Origin: JACCYJ01 sp038198775
Lineage (GTDB): Bacteria; Actinomycetota; Actinomycetes; Propionibacteriales; Nocardioidaceae
Direction: 5' to 3'
NCBI GenBank assembly: GCA_038198775.1
Contig: JBBPZV010000043.1
Span: forward strand, 1 to 64,000
Length of the DNA: 64,000 bases
The notes under the pieces are model-generated. The model had not been told where the DNA came from. It was given only the letters and a program-made list of their open reading frames with translations, and searched no databases. Position 1 is the stretch's first letter. Each line of letters starts with the position of its first letter. The position numbers were made by a program, and so were the translations under genes. This document shows, piece by piece, positions 40,920 through 49,272 of this stretch.

Positions 40920-42694
40920 GCGCGGCGGTCCTGGGGCTGTTGGTGCTGCTCCCCGCCCTGGTGGGCGCGGGGCTGGCACTTTGCGGCGCGGCCGCCGACC
41001 GGGTCGCGCGGTCGCTGTCGCTCGCGACGGCAGCCGTCGGCCTGGGCCTGGCAGTCGGCGCGGCGCTGACCCGGCCGGCGGTGTCGATGCCGTTCCTTCC
41101 GCAGGCAGGGTTCGGGCTGGGCGTCGACGCACTCTCGGCCGCCGTGCTGCCGACGATCGCCGCGGTCACGCTACTGGTTCTGGTCTTCGCCGCGGCCGAC
41201 ATAGCCAGGTCACCGGCACGTTTCCACGGTTTGATGCTGATCTTCGCCGCGGCGGTGACGCTCACCGCCACCGCTACCACGCTGCCGGCCCTGCTGGTCG
41301 CCTGGGAGGTCATGGGAGCGACGTCGTACGCGCTGATCGGCTTCGAGTGGCAGTCCGAGGAGCGCGTCGGCGCGGGCGCGGTCGCGTTCCTCACCACCCG
41401 GACCGCGGACCTCGGGCTGTATCTGGCCGCGGGTGCGGCGCTGGCCGGCGGTAGCGGCCTGGATCTGAGCGGCCTGGCAGCGGCGAGCCCGGGGTGGCGG
41501 GACGTCGTCTGCGCCGGTGTCGTGGTGGCGGCACTCGGCAAGGCGGCCCAGCTGCCGTTCAGCTACTGGCTGTCGCGGGCCATGGAGGGGCCGAGCGCGG
41601 TCAGCGCGTTGCTGCACTCGGCCGCCATGGTCGCGATGGGCGGCTACCTGCTGTTGCGCGTGCAGCCGCTGCTGGCCAGCACGCGATGGGCGGACGTGAC
41701 GGTCGCCTGGGCCGGTGCGCTCACCGCCGTGGCGCTGGGTGCGGTCGCGGTCGGGCAGCGGGACCTCAAGCAGCTGCTGGCGGCGTCCACGTCGGCGCAG
41801 CTCGGGTTCGTCGTGCTTGCCGCCGGGGTGGGTGCGGTCACCGGAGGCACCGCCCAGCTGGTCGCTCACGCGGCCACGAAGGCCGCGCTGTTCCTGGCCG
41901 CCGGTGCTTGGCTTTCCGCCCTGGGGACCAAGCGGCTGGTCGCGCTGCGCGGCGCCGCCCGGCGGTGGCCGCTGGTCGGGGTCGCCTTCGGCGTCGCCGC
42001 GCTGGCGTTGGCCGGCGCCCCTCCGCTGTCCCTGTGGGCCACCAAGGAGGGCGTGCTCTCCGCGGCCCGGGAGTTCTCCGCCCCGCTCTATGCCGCCGGG
42101 CTCGTGGCGTCGCTGCTCTCGGCGGCCTATGCGGGCAAGGCGCTGTTCGTACTGTGGGGTGACGACGCCCGGCCAGCCGGCGCGGACCGGGTCGGTGCCG
42201 GGCGTACGGTGCCCATCGCCGTGCTCGCAACCGGGGCGGCGACCCTGGGAGTGCTGGCACTGCCACCGCTGGCCACCGCCGACCCGGTCGGGCTGGCAGT
42301 CGCCGCGGTCATCGCGCTGGGCACGTTGGCCGCGGTCCACCGCTGGGGCGTCCCCGAGCCCGACTGGGCCCGGCACTGGCTGGGGCTGGAGCGAGCGGCG
42401 AACGCCGTGGTCGTGAACCCGGTGCTCGGCCTGGCGGCGGCGTTGGCGCGGTTCGACGACCGCTGGGTCGACGGCGGGGTCGTCGCCATCTCCGGCTCCA
42501 CACTGCGCTTCGCCGACACCGCAGCCTTGGCCGACGACCGGGTCGTCGACGGCGCGGTCTCGGCGCTCGGGCGCGGCACCCGAGCGCTGGCGGCGCTGGC
42601 CCGCCGCCCCCAGACCGGACAGCTGCACCAGTACTACACCCAAGCGGTGGCGGTGCTGGTCGTCGCCGTCGCCGTCTTGTGGCTGGTGAGCTGA
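40916..42694 (+). CDS. nuoL: NADH-quinone oxidoreductase subunit L-like (antiporter-type)
   Basis: 592 residues, about 14-15 helices. Family landmarks: WEVMGATSYALIGF (the helix-5 Glu), KAAQLPFSYWLSRAMEGPSAVSALLHSA (read in parts: AQLPFSYWLS, GPSAVSALLHSA, helix-7 Lys and His), QRDLKQLLAASTSAQLGF, and a C-terminal extension with a final helix. It is a proton-pumping antiporter-like subunit. It starts in an ATGA overlap; 1 base separates its stop from nuoM. Confidence 0.92.
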   Translation: MSAAVLGLLVLLPALVGAGLALCGAAADRVARSLSLATAAVGLGLAVGAALTRPAVSMPFLPQAGFGLGVDALSAAVLPTIAAVTLLVLVFAAADIARSPARFHGLMLIFAAAVTLTATATTLPALLVAWEVMGATSYALIGFEWQSEERVGAGAVAFLTTRTADLGLYLAAGAALAGGSGLDLSGLAAASPGWRDVVCAGVVVAALGKAAQLPFSYWLSRAMEGPSAVSALLHSAAMVAMGGYLLLRVQPLLASTRWADVTVAWAGALTAVALGAVAVGQRDLKQLLAASTSAQLGFVVLAAGVGAVTGGTAQLVAHAATKAALFLAAGAWLSALGTKRLVALRGAARRWPLVGVAFGVAALALAGAPPLSLWATKEGVLSAAREFSAPLYAAGLVASLLSAAYAGKALFVLWGDDARPAGADRVGAGRTVPIAVLATGAATLGVLALPPLATADPVGLAVAAVIALGTLAAVHRWGVPEPDWARHWLGLERAANAVVVNPVLGLAAALARFDDRWVDGGVVAISGSTLRFADTAALADDRVVDGAVSALGRGTRALAALARRPQTGQLHQYYTQAVAVLVVAVAVLWLVS

Positions 42695-42695
42695 G

Positions 42696-44186
42696 GTGCT
42701 CAGCCTGGTGGTGTTCCTGCCGCTGGCGGCCGCGCTGCCGCTCGTGGCCGTGCCGCGGATCGGGGACGCCACCGCCCGCTGGACCTGGGTCGCCGTCACG
42801 GCCGCGGACCTCGGCCTGCTGGGCTACGTGTGGGTGCGGTACGCGACCGCGGACCGGCCCGGCCTGGCGTACGAGGAGCAGCTGCGCTGGATCCCGAGCG
42901 TCGGCAGCAGCTACCACGTCGGCGTGGACGGGCTGTCGCTGCCGCTGCTTGCGCTCACCGGGGTGGTGTTCGTCGCCTGTGCGGTGTACGCATTGCGGGA
43001 ACAGCGGCGACCGCGCCAGCAGGCGGCCCTGAACTTGTTCTTGCAGACCACCTGCCTCGGGCTGTTCGCGGCGCAGGACCTGCTGGTGTTCTTCGTGTTC
43101 TTCGACCTGTCGATCGTCGGCATGTACTTCGTCATCGCCGGTTGGGGCCACGGCGACGCGGCCCGCTCGGCGCTGAAGTTCTTCCTCTACACCTTCCTCG
43201 GCTCGCTGGCGCTGCTGCTCGGCTTCATCGGCCTCTACCTCGCCGCGGCACCGCACACGTTCGACATGGTGACGCTGACCCGGAACCCGCCGCTGCGAGA
43301 CAGCCCGTTGGTCGGCGGGCTGGTGCTTGCGGCACTGCTGCTCGGGCTCGCCGTGAAGACACCGACGGTCCCGTTCCACACCTGGCTCCCGCCGGCGCAC
43401 ACCGACGCCCCGGCGGTCGGGTCGGCGGTGCTGGCCGGGGTGCTGCTGAAGATGGGGACCTACGGCTTCGTCCGGATCGCGATGCCCATGCTGCCGGACT
43501 CCTGGCGTGCCTGGGCCTGGGTGCTGATAGCGGTCGGCATCGTCTCGGTGCTGTACGGCGCGCTGGTGGCGCTCGCGCAACGCGACCTGAAGCGGATGAT
43601 CGCCTACACCTCGGTCAACCACATGGGATACGTCGTGCTCGCGGTCGGCGCGGCCGGAGTCGTCGCCCCGGACACCACCGCGGCGCGGCAGCTCGCCGTG
43701 ACGGGGGCGGTCACCCAGATGGTCAGCCACGGGCTGATCACCGGAGCACTGTTCCTGCTCGCCGGGGTGATGCAGGAGCGGCACCGCAGCTACCAGATCG
43801 ACGGGTACGGAGGGTTGGCGCAGGTGGCGCCCCGCTACGCCACCTTCTTCGGCGTGGCCGCGTTCGCCTCGCTGGGCCTGCCGGCGTTCAGCGGCTTCAT
43901 CGCCGAGTTCCAGATCTTCACCGGGGGGATCGGTGCCGCCCCGGTGGTGGCCGTGGCACTTCCGGGCATCGTGGTGACGGCGGCGCTGTTCTTGCGGGCG
44001 CTGCAGCGGGTGTTCACCGGGCCGTTGCGCCGGCAGTCCGCCGGCTTCGTCGACATCTCGCCGGCCGAGACCTGGTCGACCGGGTTGCTGCTGGCCCTGG
44101 TGGTGTTCATCGGTGTGCTGCCGCGGCCACTGCTGGGGATCATCGAGCCAGCGGCGGCCACGCTCGTGCACCAGGTGGGGCGGTAG
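42696..44186 (+). CDS. nuoM: NADH-quinone oxidoreductase subunit M-like (antiporter-type)
   Basis: 496 residues from a GTG at 42696. VFFVFFDLSIVGMYF (the helix-5 acid is Asp here, where Glu is usual), KTPTVPFHTWLPPAHTDAP, GSAVLAGVLLKMGTYGF and QRDLKRMIAYTSVNHMGYV are canonical NuoM blocks. It is a proton-pumping subunit, membrane-embedded. Follows nuoL without a gap. Confidence 0.93.
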   Translation: MLSLVVFLPLAAALPLVAVPRIGDATARWTWVAVTAADLGLLGYVWVRYATADRPGLAYEEQLRWIPSVGSSYHVGVDGLSLPLLALTGVVFVACAVYALREQRRPRQQAALNLFLQTTCLGLFAAQDLLVFFVFFDLSIVGMYFVIAGWGHGDAARSALKFFLYTFLGSLALLLGFIGLYLAAAPHTFDMVTLTRNPPLRDSPLVGGLVLAALLLGLAVKTPTVPFHTWLPPAHTDAPAVGSAVLAGVLLKMGTYGFVRIAMPMLPDSWRAWAWVLIAVGIVSVLYGALVALAQRDLKRMIAYTSVNHMGYVVLAVGAAGVVAPDTTAARQLAVTGAVTQMVSHGLITGALFLLAGVMQERHRSYQIDGYGGLAQVAPRYATFFGVAAFASLGLPAFSGFIAEFQIFTGGIGAAPVVAVALPGIVVTAALFLRALQRVFTGPLRRQSAGFVDISPAETWSTGLLLALVVFIGVLPRPLLGIIEPAAATLVHQVGR

Positions 44187-44192
44187 CCGCGC

Positions 44193-45614
44193 GTGCGGAC
44201 CGCGATGGCGCCGGCGGTGCTGCTGCCGGAGGCGGCGATCCTCCTCGGCGCGGTGGCGGCGCTGTTGAGCGGGTCGTTCCTGCCGCGGCGTAGGCAGTAC
44301 GTGGCGCGCCTGATCGCGGTGGCAGCCCTGGCGGTGGCGGCTGGCATCGCGGCCGTTCCGGCGGGCGGGGGTGACCGGCTGGGCTTCGACGGCACCTACG
44401 CGGCCGACACCGCGACCACGGCGGCCCGGCTGCTGGTCATCGGCTCCACGCTGCTGGTGATCTGGCTGGGCGGCGACGAGCTGGCCGGGCGGGCGCGGGA
44501 GAGCGAGACGTACGCGCTGCTGCTGCTGTCGGGGTTGGGGGCGGTGGTGATGGCCGGAGCGAACGACCTGCTGATCCTGGCGGTCGGCTACCTGCTCGGC
44601 AGCATCCCGCTCTATGCGCTGGTCGGGCTGGAGCGTTCGGCGGCGGCCGCCGAGGCGGCGCTCAAGACCTACCTGCTCGGGGCGCTGTTCGGCATCACGA
44701 TGCTGCTTGGGGTGAGCGTGCTCTCCGGGCTGGCGGGCGCCACCGCCTACTCGCAGCTGGCGACGCAGCTGGCCGCCCAGCCGCCGGCTGCGCTGGCGAC
44801 CGGCGGCGTCGCGGTCGTGGCGGGGCTGATGTTCAAGGCCGGCGGGGTGCCCGCGCACTTCTGGGTCCCCGACGCCGCGCAGGCGGCGAGCACCACCGTT
44901 GCCGCCTTCCTCACCACCGTGCCCAAGATCGGTGCTCTGGTGGCGGCCTACCGGTTGCTGGACGCCCTGCCTCCCAGCGTCGACTGGCCGCTGCTGATGG
45001 CGCTGCTGGCCGCGGCCAGCATGACGCTGGGCAACCTGGCCGCCTTCGCCCAGACCGACGCGCGCCGGCTGCTCGGCTGGTCCACGGTCAGCCAGGTCGG
45101 TTACCTGTTGTTGCCGGTTGCGGTCGCCGGCCGCAGCGACCTCGCCCTCCCGGCGCTGCTGCTGTACCTGGCCGCCTACGCCGCCACGAACCTGGCGGCC
45201 TTTGCAGTCGTGGCGGCGCTGCCGGAGCGGCGCAGCCTCGCTTCGTACGAGCGGCTGAGCAGCTGTCGACCCTGGCTGGCCGGGGCACTGCTGGTCAGCC
45301 TGCTGGGACTGGTGGGGACGCCGCCGGCCGGGGTGTTCGTCGGCAAGCTGACGACGTTCGCGGCTGCCTGGGACGGCGGCCTGCCCTGGCTGACGGTGGT
45401 CGCGGCGGTGAACACCGTGGCCAGCCTGTTCTACTACCTGCGCTGGCTGGGGCCGGCGTTCGGCATGTCCTCGCCGTCCGGGGCCGGCGCGACGAGCGGG
45501 GCCTCGCGGCCGTACGCGGAGGCGGCCGCCCTGGTCGCTGCCGCGGCGGCCTTGCTCGTTGGCCTCGGGTCCGGGCTGGTCTGGGCGATGGTCGACGCTC
45601 CGCTGCTGCGCTGA
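44193..45614 (+). CDS. nuoN: NADH-quinone oxidoreductase subunit N-like (antiporter-type)
   Basis: 473 residues from a GTG at 44193, 14 helices. YLLGSIPLYALVGL (where NuoN has SLATYALVA), KTYLLGALFGITML, KAGGVPAHFWVPDAAQAASTTVAAF and GWSTVSQVGYLL are NuoN blocks. The helix-5 acid of pumping subunits is not seen (Leu/Gly/Ser around it), so proton transfer in this subunit may differ. Last gene of the membrane-arm block; the next gene has its own promoter. Confidence 0.9.
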   Translation: MRTAMAPAVLLPEAAILLGAVAALLSGSFLPRRRQYVARLIAVAALAVAAGIAAVPAGGGDRLGFDGTYAADTATTAARLLVIGSTLLVIWLGGDELAGRARESETYALLLLSGLGAVVMAGANDLLILAVGYLLGSIPLYALVGLERSAAAAEAALKTYLLGALFGITMLLGVSVLSGLAGATAYSQLATQLAAQPPAALATGGVAVVAGLMFKAGGVPAHFWVPDAAQAASTTVAAFLTTVPKIGALVAAYRLLDALPPSVDWPLLMALLAAASMTLGNLAAFAQTDARRLLGWSTVSQVGYLLLPVAVAGRSDLALPALLLYLAAYAATNLAAFAVVAALPERRSLASYERLSSCRPWLAGALLVSLLGLVGTPPAGVFVGKLTTFAAAWDGGLPWLTVVAAVNTVASLFYYLRWLGPAFGMSSPSGAGATSGASRPYAEAAALVAAAAALLVGLGSGLVWAMVDAPLLR

Positions 45615-45640
45615 GCGGGCCGACCGGGCAGACTGACGCG

Positions 45641-46078
45641 GTGAAGAAGCTGTGGGGTGCCCCGGTAGCGGCGCTCGCCGCCGTGGCCGCCCACGACGTC
45701 GCCCAACGCCGGCACGCGATCTTGCGGAACTTCCCGATCATCGGGCACGGCCGCTACCTGCTGGAGGCGGTCGGTCCGGAGCTGCGGCAGTACATCGTGG
45801 CCGGCCACGACGAGGAGCGCCCGTTCAGCCGTGACCAGCGGCGGTGGGTCTATGCGTCGTCGAAGCTGGAGCACAACTACTTCGGCTTCGGTACCGACAA
45901 CGACCTCGAGCACAGCTCGGGAAACGTGATCGTGCACCACCGCACGTTCGGGCGTACGCACGCCACCCACGGCAAGCCGGGCCAGCCGGAGCTGGCGACG
46001 CAGGGCCCGCCGGAGGTCGCCGAGGCGGGGGCCTCCGGGGACAACCTCGGCGGCGGGGAACCGACCCCGCTGGGATGA
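45641..46078 (+). CDS. Truncated FMN-binding glutamate-synthase-like protein (N-terminal fragment)
   Basis: 145 residues from a GTG at 45641; CAGACT 6 bases before it suggests a leaderless mRNA. Residues about 15-105 (HDVAQRRHAILRNFPIIGH, YLLEAVGPELRQYIV, ERPFSRDQRRWVYASSK, NYFGFGTDND, HRTFGR) match the start of the roughly 500-residue GltB-domain/FMN-binding family. The TIM barrel that binds FMN is missing: after HRTFGR comes an unrelated 40-residue polar tail. The stop overlaps the next start (ATGA). It is either a remnant or a shortened protein with a new job. Confidence 0.65.
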   Translation: MKKLWGAPVAALAAVAAHDVAQRRHAILRNFPIIGHGRYLLEAVGPELRQYIVAGHDEERPFSRDQRRWVYASSKLEHNYFGFGTDNDLEHSSGNVIVHHRTFGRTHATHGKPGQPELATQGPPEVAEAGASGDNLGGGEPTPLG

Positions 46079-46578
46079 GGCTGCTCCTGCTCGCCGACAC
46101 CCACGTGCCCAAGCGGGCCCGTGAGCTGCCGCCGCAGGTGTGGCACGCGGTGGGCGAGGCGGACGTGGTCGTCCACGCCGGCGACTGGGTGGACGGGTGC
46201 CTGCTCGATGAGTTCCTGGAGCGGTCGTCTCGGTTGGTGGCGGTCTTCGGCAACAACGACGGACCGGCGTTGCGGGCGAGGCTGCCCGAGGTCGCCCGCG
46301 CCGACGTCGACGGGCTGCGCCTCGCGGTCGTGCACGAGACCGGACCCGCCCGCGGGCGCGAGCGCCGCTGTGCCGCGGCATACCCGGACGTGGACCTGCT
46401 GGTGTTCGGGCACAGCCACATCCCATGGGACACGACCACAGCCACCGGGCTGCGCCTGCTCAATCCCGGGTCGCCGACGGACCGGCGGCGCCAGCCGTAC
46501 TGCACCTACCTGAGCGCGGTGGCCGAGAACGCCATGCTGCACAGCGTCGAGCTGCACCGGCTGCCGCCGCGCCGCTGA
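46075..46578 (+). CDS. YfcE/MJ0936-type metallophosphoesterase
   Basis: A 167-residue calcineurin-fold phosphodiesterase. Metal motifs in order: LLADTHVP (DxH, residues 5-12), HAGDWVD (GDxx), FGNND (GNxD/GNND, near 60), VHETG, and FGHSHIP (GHSH, near 115). It hydrolyses phosphodiesters, often with Mn or Ni, in the cytosol. It starts in an ATGA overlap with the truncated glutamate-synthase-like gene. Confidence 0.9.
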   Translation: MRLLLLADTHVPKRARELPPQVWHAVGEADVVVHAGDWVDGCLLDEFLERSSRLVAVFGNNDGPALRARLPEVARADVDGLRLAVVHETGPARGRERRCAAAYPDVDLLVFGHSHIPWDTTTATGLRLLNPGSPTDRRRQPYCTYLSAVAENAMLHSVELHRLPPRR

Positions 46579-46590
46579 CAGGCCGTCCTC

Positions 46591-47580
46591 TCACTCCTCG
46601 CGGCGGTGCCCCTCCGCGAGAGTTCGCAGCGCGGCCACGTCGATCGCCTCGCGGCCGGCGACCGCAACCGCGCACTTGGTGACCGCGCGCAGGGTCGAGG
46701 TGCGGCGGCCGCCCTCCAGCAGAGCCCGCTCGCCGAGCACCGCGCCCGGACCCACCTCGGCGACCGGCTCCTGGTCGACCTCGACACGTAGCACCCCGTC
46801 GAGCAGTACGTACAGCTCCTCGCCCGGCTGGCCCTGCTCTGTCAGCGTCGCCCCGGCCGCCAGGCGGCGGATCCGGGGTCGGGCCCCCGCCATCACCTGC
46901 CGGGACAGCTCCCGCTCCAGCGCCGACTCGACGGCGCTGACCATGGCGGGCGAGTCCTCCTCACCCCACGGTGTACGGCGGCCGAAGGCGGTGGTGCTCC
47001 ACGTCGCATAGCTGATCACGGCCGACTTGGACACCAACTCGCCCTGTGCGTCGTAGACCCAGTGCCGGGGGAACGGGCTGGCCCCCTCCAGGTGTCCCGC
47101 CGACGAGCCGTTCGCTCGCAATGTCAACGACAGCGTCGTCCAGGCGACGGGCGCGCTCAGCTGCACGTACGGCGGGTGCGAGACCCGCCGGGGGGCGGGG
47201 ACGCCGGTACGACCGCCGGAGGTCTGCACGAAACGGACCTCGGTGTCGCCGCGCCGCTCGGTGTCCTGACGATCCGGCAGCGAGACGGCCGCGAACGTCA
47301 TCGCCGAGCGCCCGACCCTCATCGTGGTGGCTCCGATCTGGCCGCCGCCGGACTGTCCGTGGGCGGTGATCCGGCCGTCGTCCACCTCGATCCAGGCCTG
47401 CAACCGGTTCACGAACCGGCACCGGTCGGCGGCGACGAGCTCCGCGAGGTCGCCGAGCCGGGCCGGCGGCGGCTCGTCGTAGTGGGCGACTCCGACGCGG
47501 AACGGCACCTTGAAGGCGATGCCGGTCACGGCCTCGCTCGGGATCCATGAGACCGCGGTGACGGCGCTCTGGACACGCAT
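46591..47580 (-). CDS. Cyclic-nucleotide-binding protein with unknown N-terminal domain
   Basis: 329 residues. The C-terminal part (about 230-325) is a cNMP-binding beta-roll: AAGATLTEQGQPGEELYVLLDG, then the phosphate-binding cassette GAVLGERALLEGGRRTSTL with the Glu and Arg that hold cAMP. The first 225 residues are beta-rich (SWIPSEAVTGIAF, YVQLSAPVAWTTLSLTL), contain no DNA-binding helix-turn-helix, and are unrecognised. It is therefore not a Crp-type regulator. TAACCT lies 6 bases before the ATG at 47580 (leaderless). Divergent from the sulfatase and 1.7 kb from a cyclase-like gene. Confidence 0.8.
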   Translation of the reverse strand: MRVQSAVTAVSWIPSEAVTGIAFKVPFRVGVAHYDEPPPARLGDLAELVAADRCRFVNRLQAWIEVDDGRITAHGQSGGGQIGATTMRVGRSAMTFAAVSLPDRQDTERRGDTEVRFVQTSGGRTGVPAPRRVSHPPYVQLSAPVAWTTLSLTLRANGSSAGHLEGASPFPRHWVYDAQGELVSKSAVISYATWSTTAFGRRTPWGEEDSPAMVSAVESALERELSRQVMAGARPRIRRLAAGATLTEQGQPGEELYVLLDGVLRVEVDQEPVAEVGPGAVLGERALLEGGRRTSTLRAVTKCAVAVAGREAIDVAALRTLAEGHRREE

Positions 47581-47586
47581 GGGATC

Positions 47587-47625
47587 AGGTTAGTGCGCTG
47601 TGCGGGCCGGTGCGTCCCGTAAGGT
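47587..47625. promoter_or_regulatory. Divergent leaderless promoters, cNMP-binding gene and sulfatase
   Basis: Minus strand: TAACCT (bases 47587-47592), 6 bases, then the ATG at 47580. Plus strand: TAAGGT (47620-47625), 8 bases, then the GTG at 47634. Both are near-consensus actinobacterial -10 boxes, and only 53 bases separate the two start codons. Confidence 0.55.
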
Positions 47626-47633
47626 CCGCTTCC

Positions 47634-49127
47634 GTGTGCACGCGATGGTGGGGAGCTGCGATTGCGGTGGTCGCGCTCGTGCTCGCCAGCGGGTGCACGG
47701 CAGGCCCACAGCCCGCCGCCGGAACCCCCCGCTCCCCGGCCGCCGCCCCGCGCCGCGAGCAGGCCCCGACACCGTCGCCGGTCAAGACCGTGTCGGACCG
47801 GCCGGCGATCCCCCAGGTGGTCGGCAAGCCCAACGTGTTGATGGTGGTCACCGACGACCAGCCGGTCGACCAGCCGAAGGACCTCGCGCAGTACATGCCG
47901 CACACCGCGCGGCTGATGCGCCGCGGCGTCAGCTTTCCCGAGGCGATCGTCAGCGACCCGCTGTGCTGCCCGTCTCGGGCCACCGCGATGAGCGGCCGCT
48001 ATCCCCACAACAGCGGGGTCACCGACCTGACCACCGGCGGAAACCTCGATCCGCGCACGACCGTGCAGTACGCCCTGCAGCGGGCCGGCTACTTCACCAC
48101 GATCGTCGGCAAGTACCTGCAGGGCATCCCCAACGCGGCCCGCCCGCCGTACTTCGACTGTGCCCGCAGCTGGCTCAGCACCAACTACTTCGACTACAAG
48201 GTCAACGTGGACGGCGTGACACGCCGGGTGCACCGCTACTCCACCACGTACTCCGGGCAACAACTGCGCGGCTGCCTGCGCCAGTTCGAGTCGACCGCGG
48301 ACCGACGACCCTGGTACGCCTACTGGGCCCCGCACGTGTCCCACAAGAGCGCCGCGTTCGGCAACGTGGCAGAGCCGGAGCCGAAGTACCGCGGCACGCC
48401 GGTGCCGGACTGCGTCGCGCCGGGGGAGCGCTTCATGGGCGACAAGCTGCCGTACCTGCGCAACCACAACCTGAACCCCGACCGCGTCAGGCACTTCTGC
48501 AAGAGCGCGGAACGGGCCCTGATCAGCCTCGACGACGAGATCGCCAGGACCGAGCAGTGGCTGCGCCGCCACGACGAACGCAACACCATCGTCATCTTCT
48601 GGAGCGACAACGGTGTGCTCACCGGTCAGCACAACCGCATCGGAAAGACCGTGCCTTACCTGCCGAGCGTCAAGGTGCCGATGTTCGTGGCGTGGCCGGG
48701 GCACCTGCAACCCGCCGTCGACCATCGGCTGGCTACCAACGTGGACCTCACCCCCACGATCCTGGACGCGACCGGGACCACTCCTAACCATGTCATGGAC
48801 GGAACGTCGCTGCTCGTCTCGTCCCGGCGCCGGGTGCAGTACAGCGAGTCGTTCGTCACCAAGGACGGCGCCGACCGGATCCCTCAGTGGTTCCAGCTGC
48901 TGAAACCCGACAGCTGGGCCTACATCGAAGACGATCTTCCCTCCGGTGACGTCTTCACCGAGTACTACGACCTGCGTCAGGACCCGCGACAAAACCGCAA
49001 CCTGCTCGGCGACGGCAATCCCGGCAACGACCCACCGCCCGGCCGGCTCCGGCAGCTGCACGCCCGGTTGCAGGCCGCCCGTGGCTGTGCCGGTGTCGGA
49101 CCGACTGCGGCCGACCCCTGTCCCTAG
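47634..49127 (+). CDS. Lipoprotein sulfatase (formylglycine type)
   Basis: 497 residues from the GTG at 47634, preferred over the GTG at 47610 because a TAAGGT -10 ends 8 bases before it. A lipoprotein signal ends in LASGC (Cys21). The alkaline-phosphatase-fold sulfatase has metal-binding VTDD (72-75) and the activation motif C111-C-P-S-R, whose first Cys would become formylglycine. Further blocks are GKYL, HVSHK, IFWSDNG and the two-Cys bridges. It hydrolyses sulfate esters at the cell surface; together with the sulfotransferases of region 1 it could trim or recycle the cell's own sulfated glycan. No formylglycine-generating enzyme is in the window. Confidence 0.9.
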   Translation: MCTRWWGAAIAVVALVLASGCTAGPQPAAGTPRSPAAAPRREQAPTPSPVKTVSDRPAIPQVVGKPNVLMVVTDDQPVDQPKDLAQYMPHTARLMRRGVSFPEAIVSDPLCCPSRATAMSGRYPHNSGVTDLTTGGNLDPRTTVQYALQRAGYFTTIVGKYLQGIPNAARPPYFDCARSWLSTNYFDYKVNVDGVTRRVHRYSTTYSGQQLRGCLRQFESTADRRPWYAYWAPHVSHKSAAFGNVAEPEPKYRGTPVPDCVAPGERFMGDKLPYLRNHNLNPDRVRHFCKSAERALISLDDEIARTEQWLRRHDERNTIVIFWSDNGVLTGQHNRIGKTVPYLPSVKVPMFVAWPGHLQPAVDHRLATNVDLTPTILDATGTTPNHVMDGTSLLVSSRRRVQYSESFVTKDGADRIPQWFQLLKPDSWAYIEDDLPSGDVFTEYYDLRQDPRQNRNLLGDGNPGNDPPPGRLRQLHARLQAARGCAGVGPTAADPCP

Positions 49128-49169
49128 CCGGGCCCAGAGTGCCGGCGACCCGCGCGCCACTTCCCCCGC

Positions 49170-49266
49170 ACTTCCAATGGCTGAGCTGCGCTTCCAACGG
49201 TGCACATCCCATGGGGAGTGACCCCCAGCCTTTCGAAGTACGCTGGCCGCTCGACTGGCAGATAAT
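49170..49266 (+). promoter_or_regulatory. Two-box direct-repeat promoter of the cyclase-like regulator gene
   Basis: ACTTCCAATGG (49170-49180) and GCTTCCAACGG (49190-49200) are 20 bases apart; after 13 bases comes GGGAGTG (49214-49220), the same architecture as at 30038-30088. GATAAT (49261-49266) lies 6 bases before the GTG at 49273, a textbook leaderless start. Confidence 0.65.
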
Positions 49267-49272
49267 GAGCGG

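Noticed and set aside
42309..44858. 849-codon open frame on the minus strand across nuoL-M-N.
   Set aside because: Long antisense frames are common in GC-rich DNA; the composition (Arg/Gln/Gly/His-rich, no domain) is that of an antisense shadow of membrane genes.
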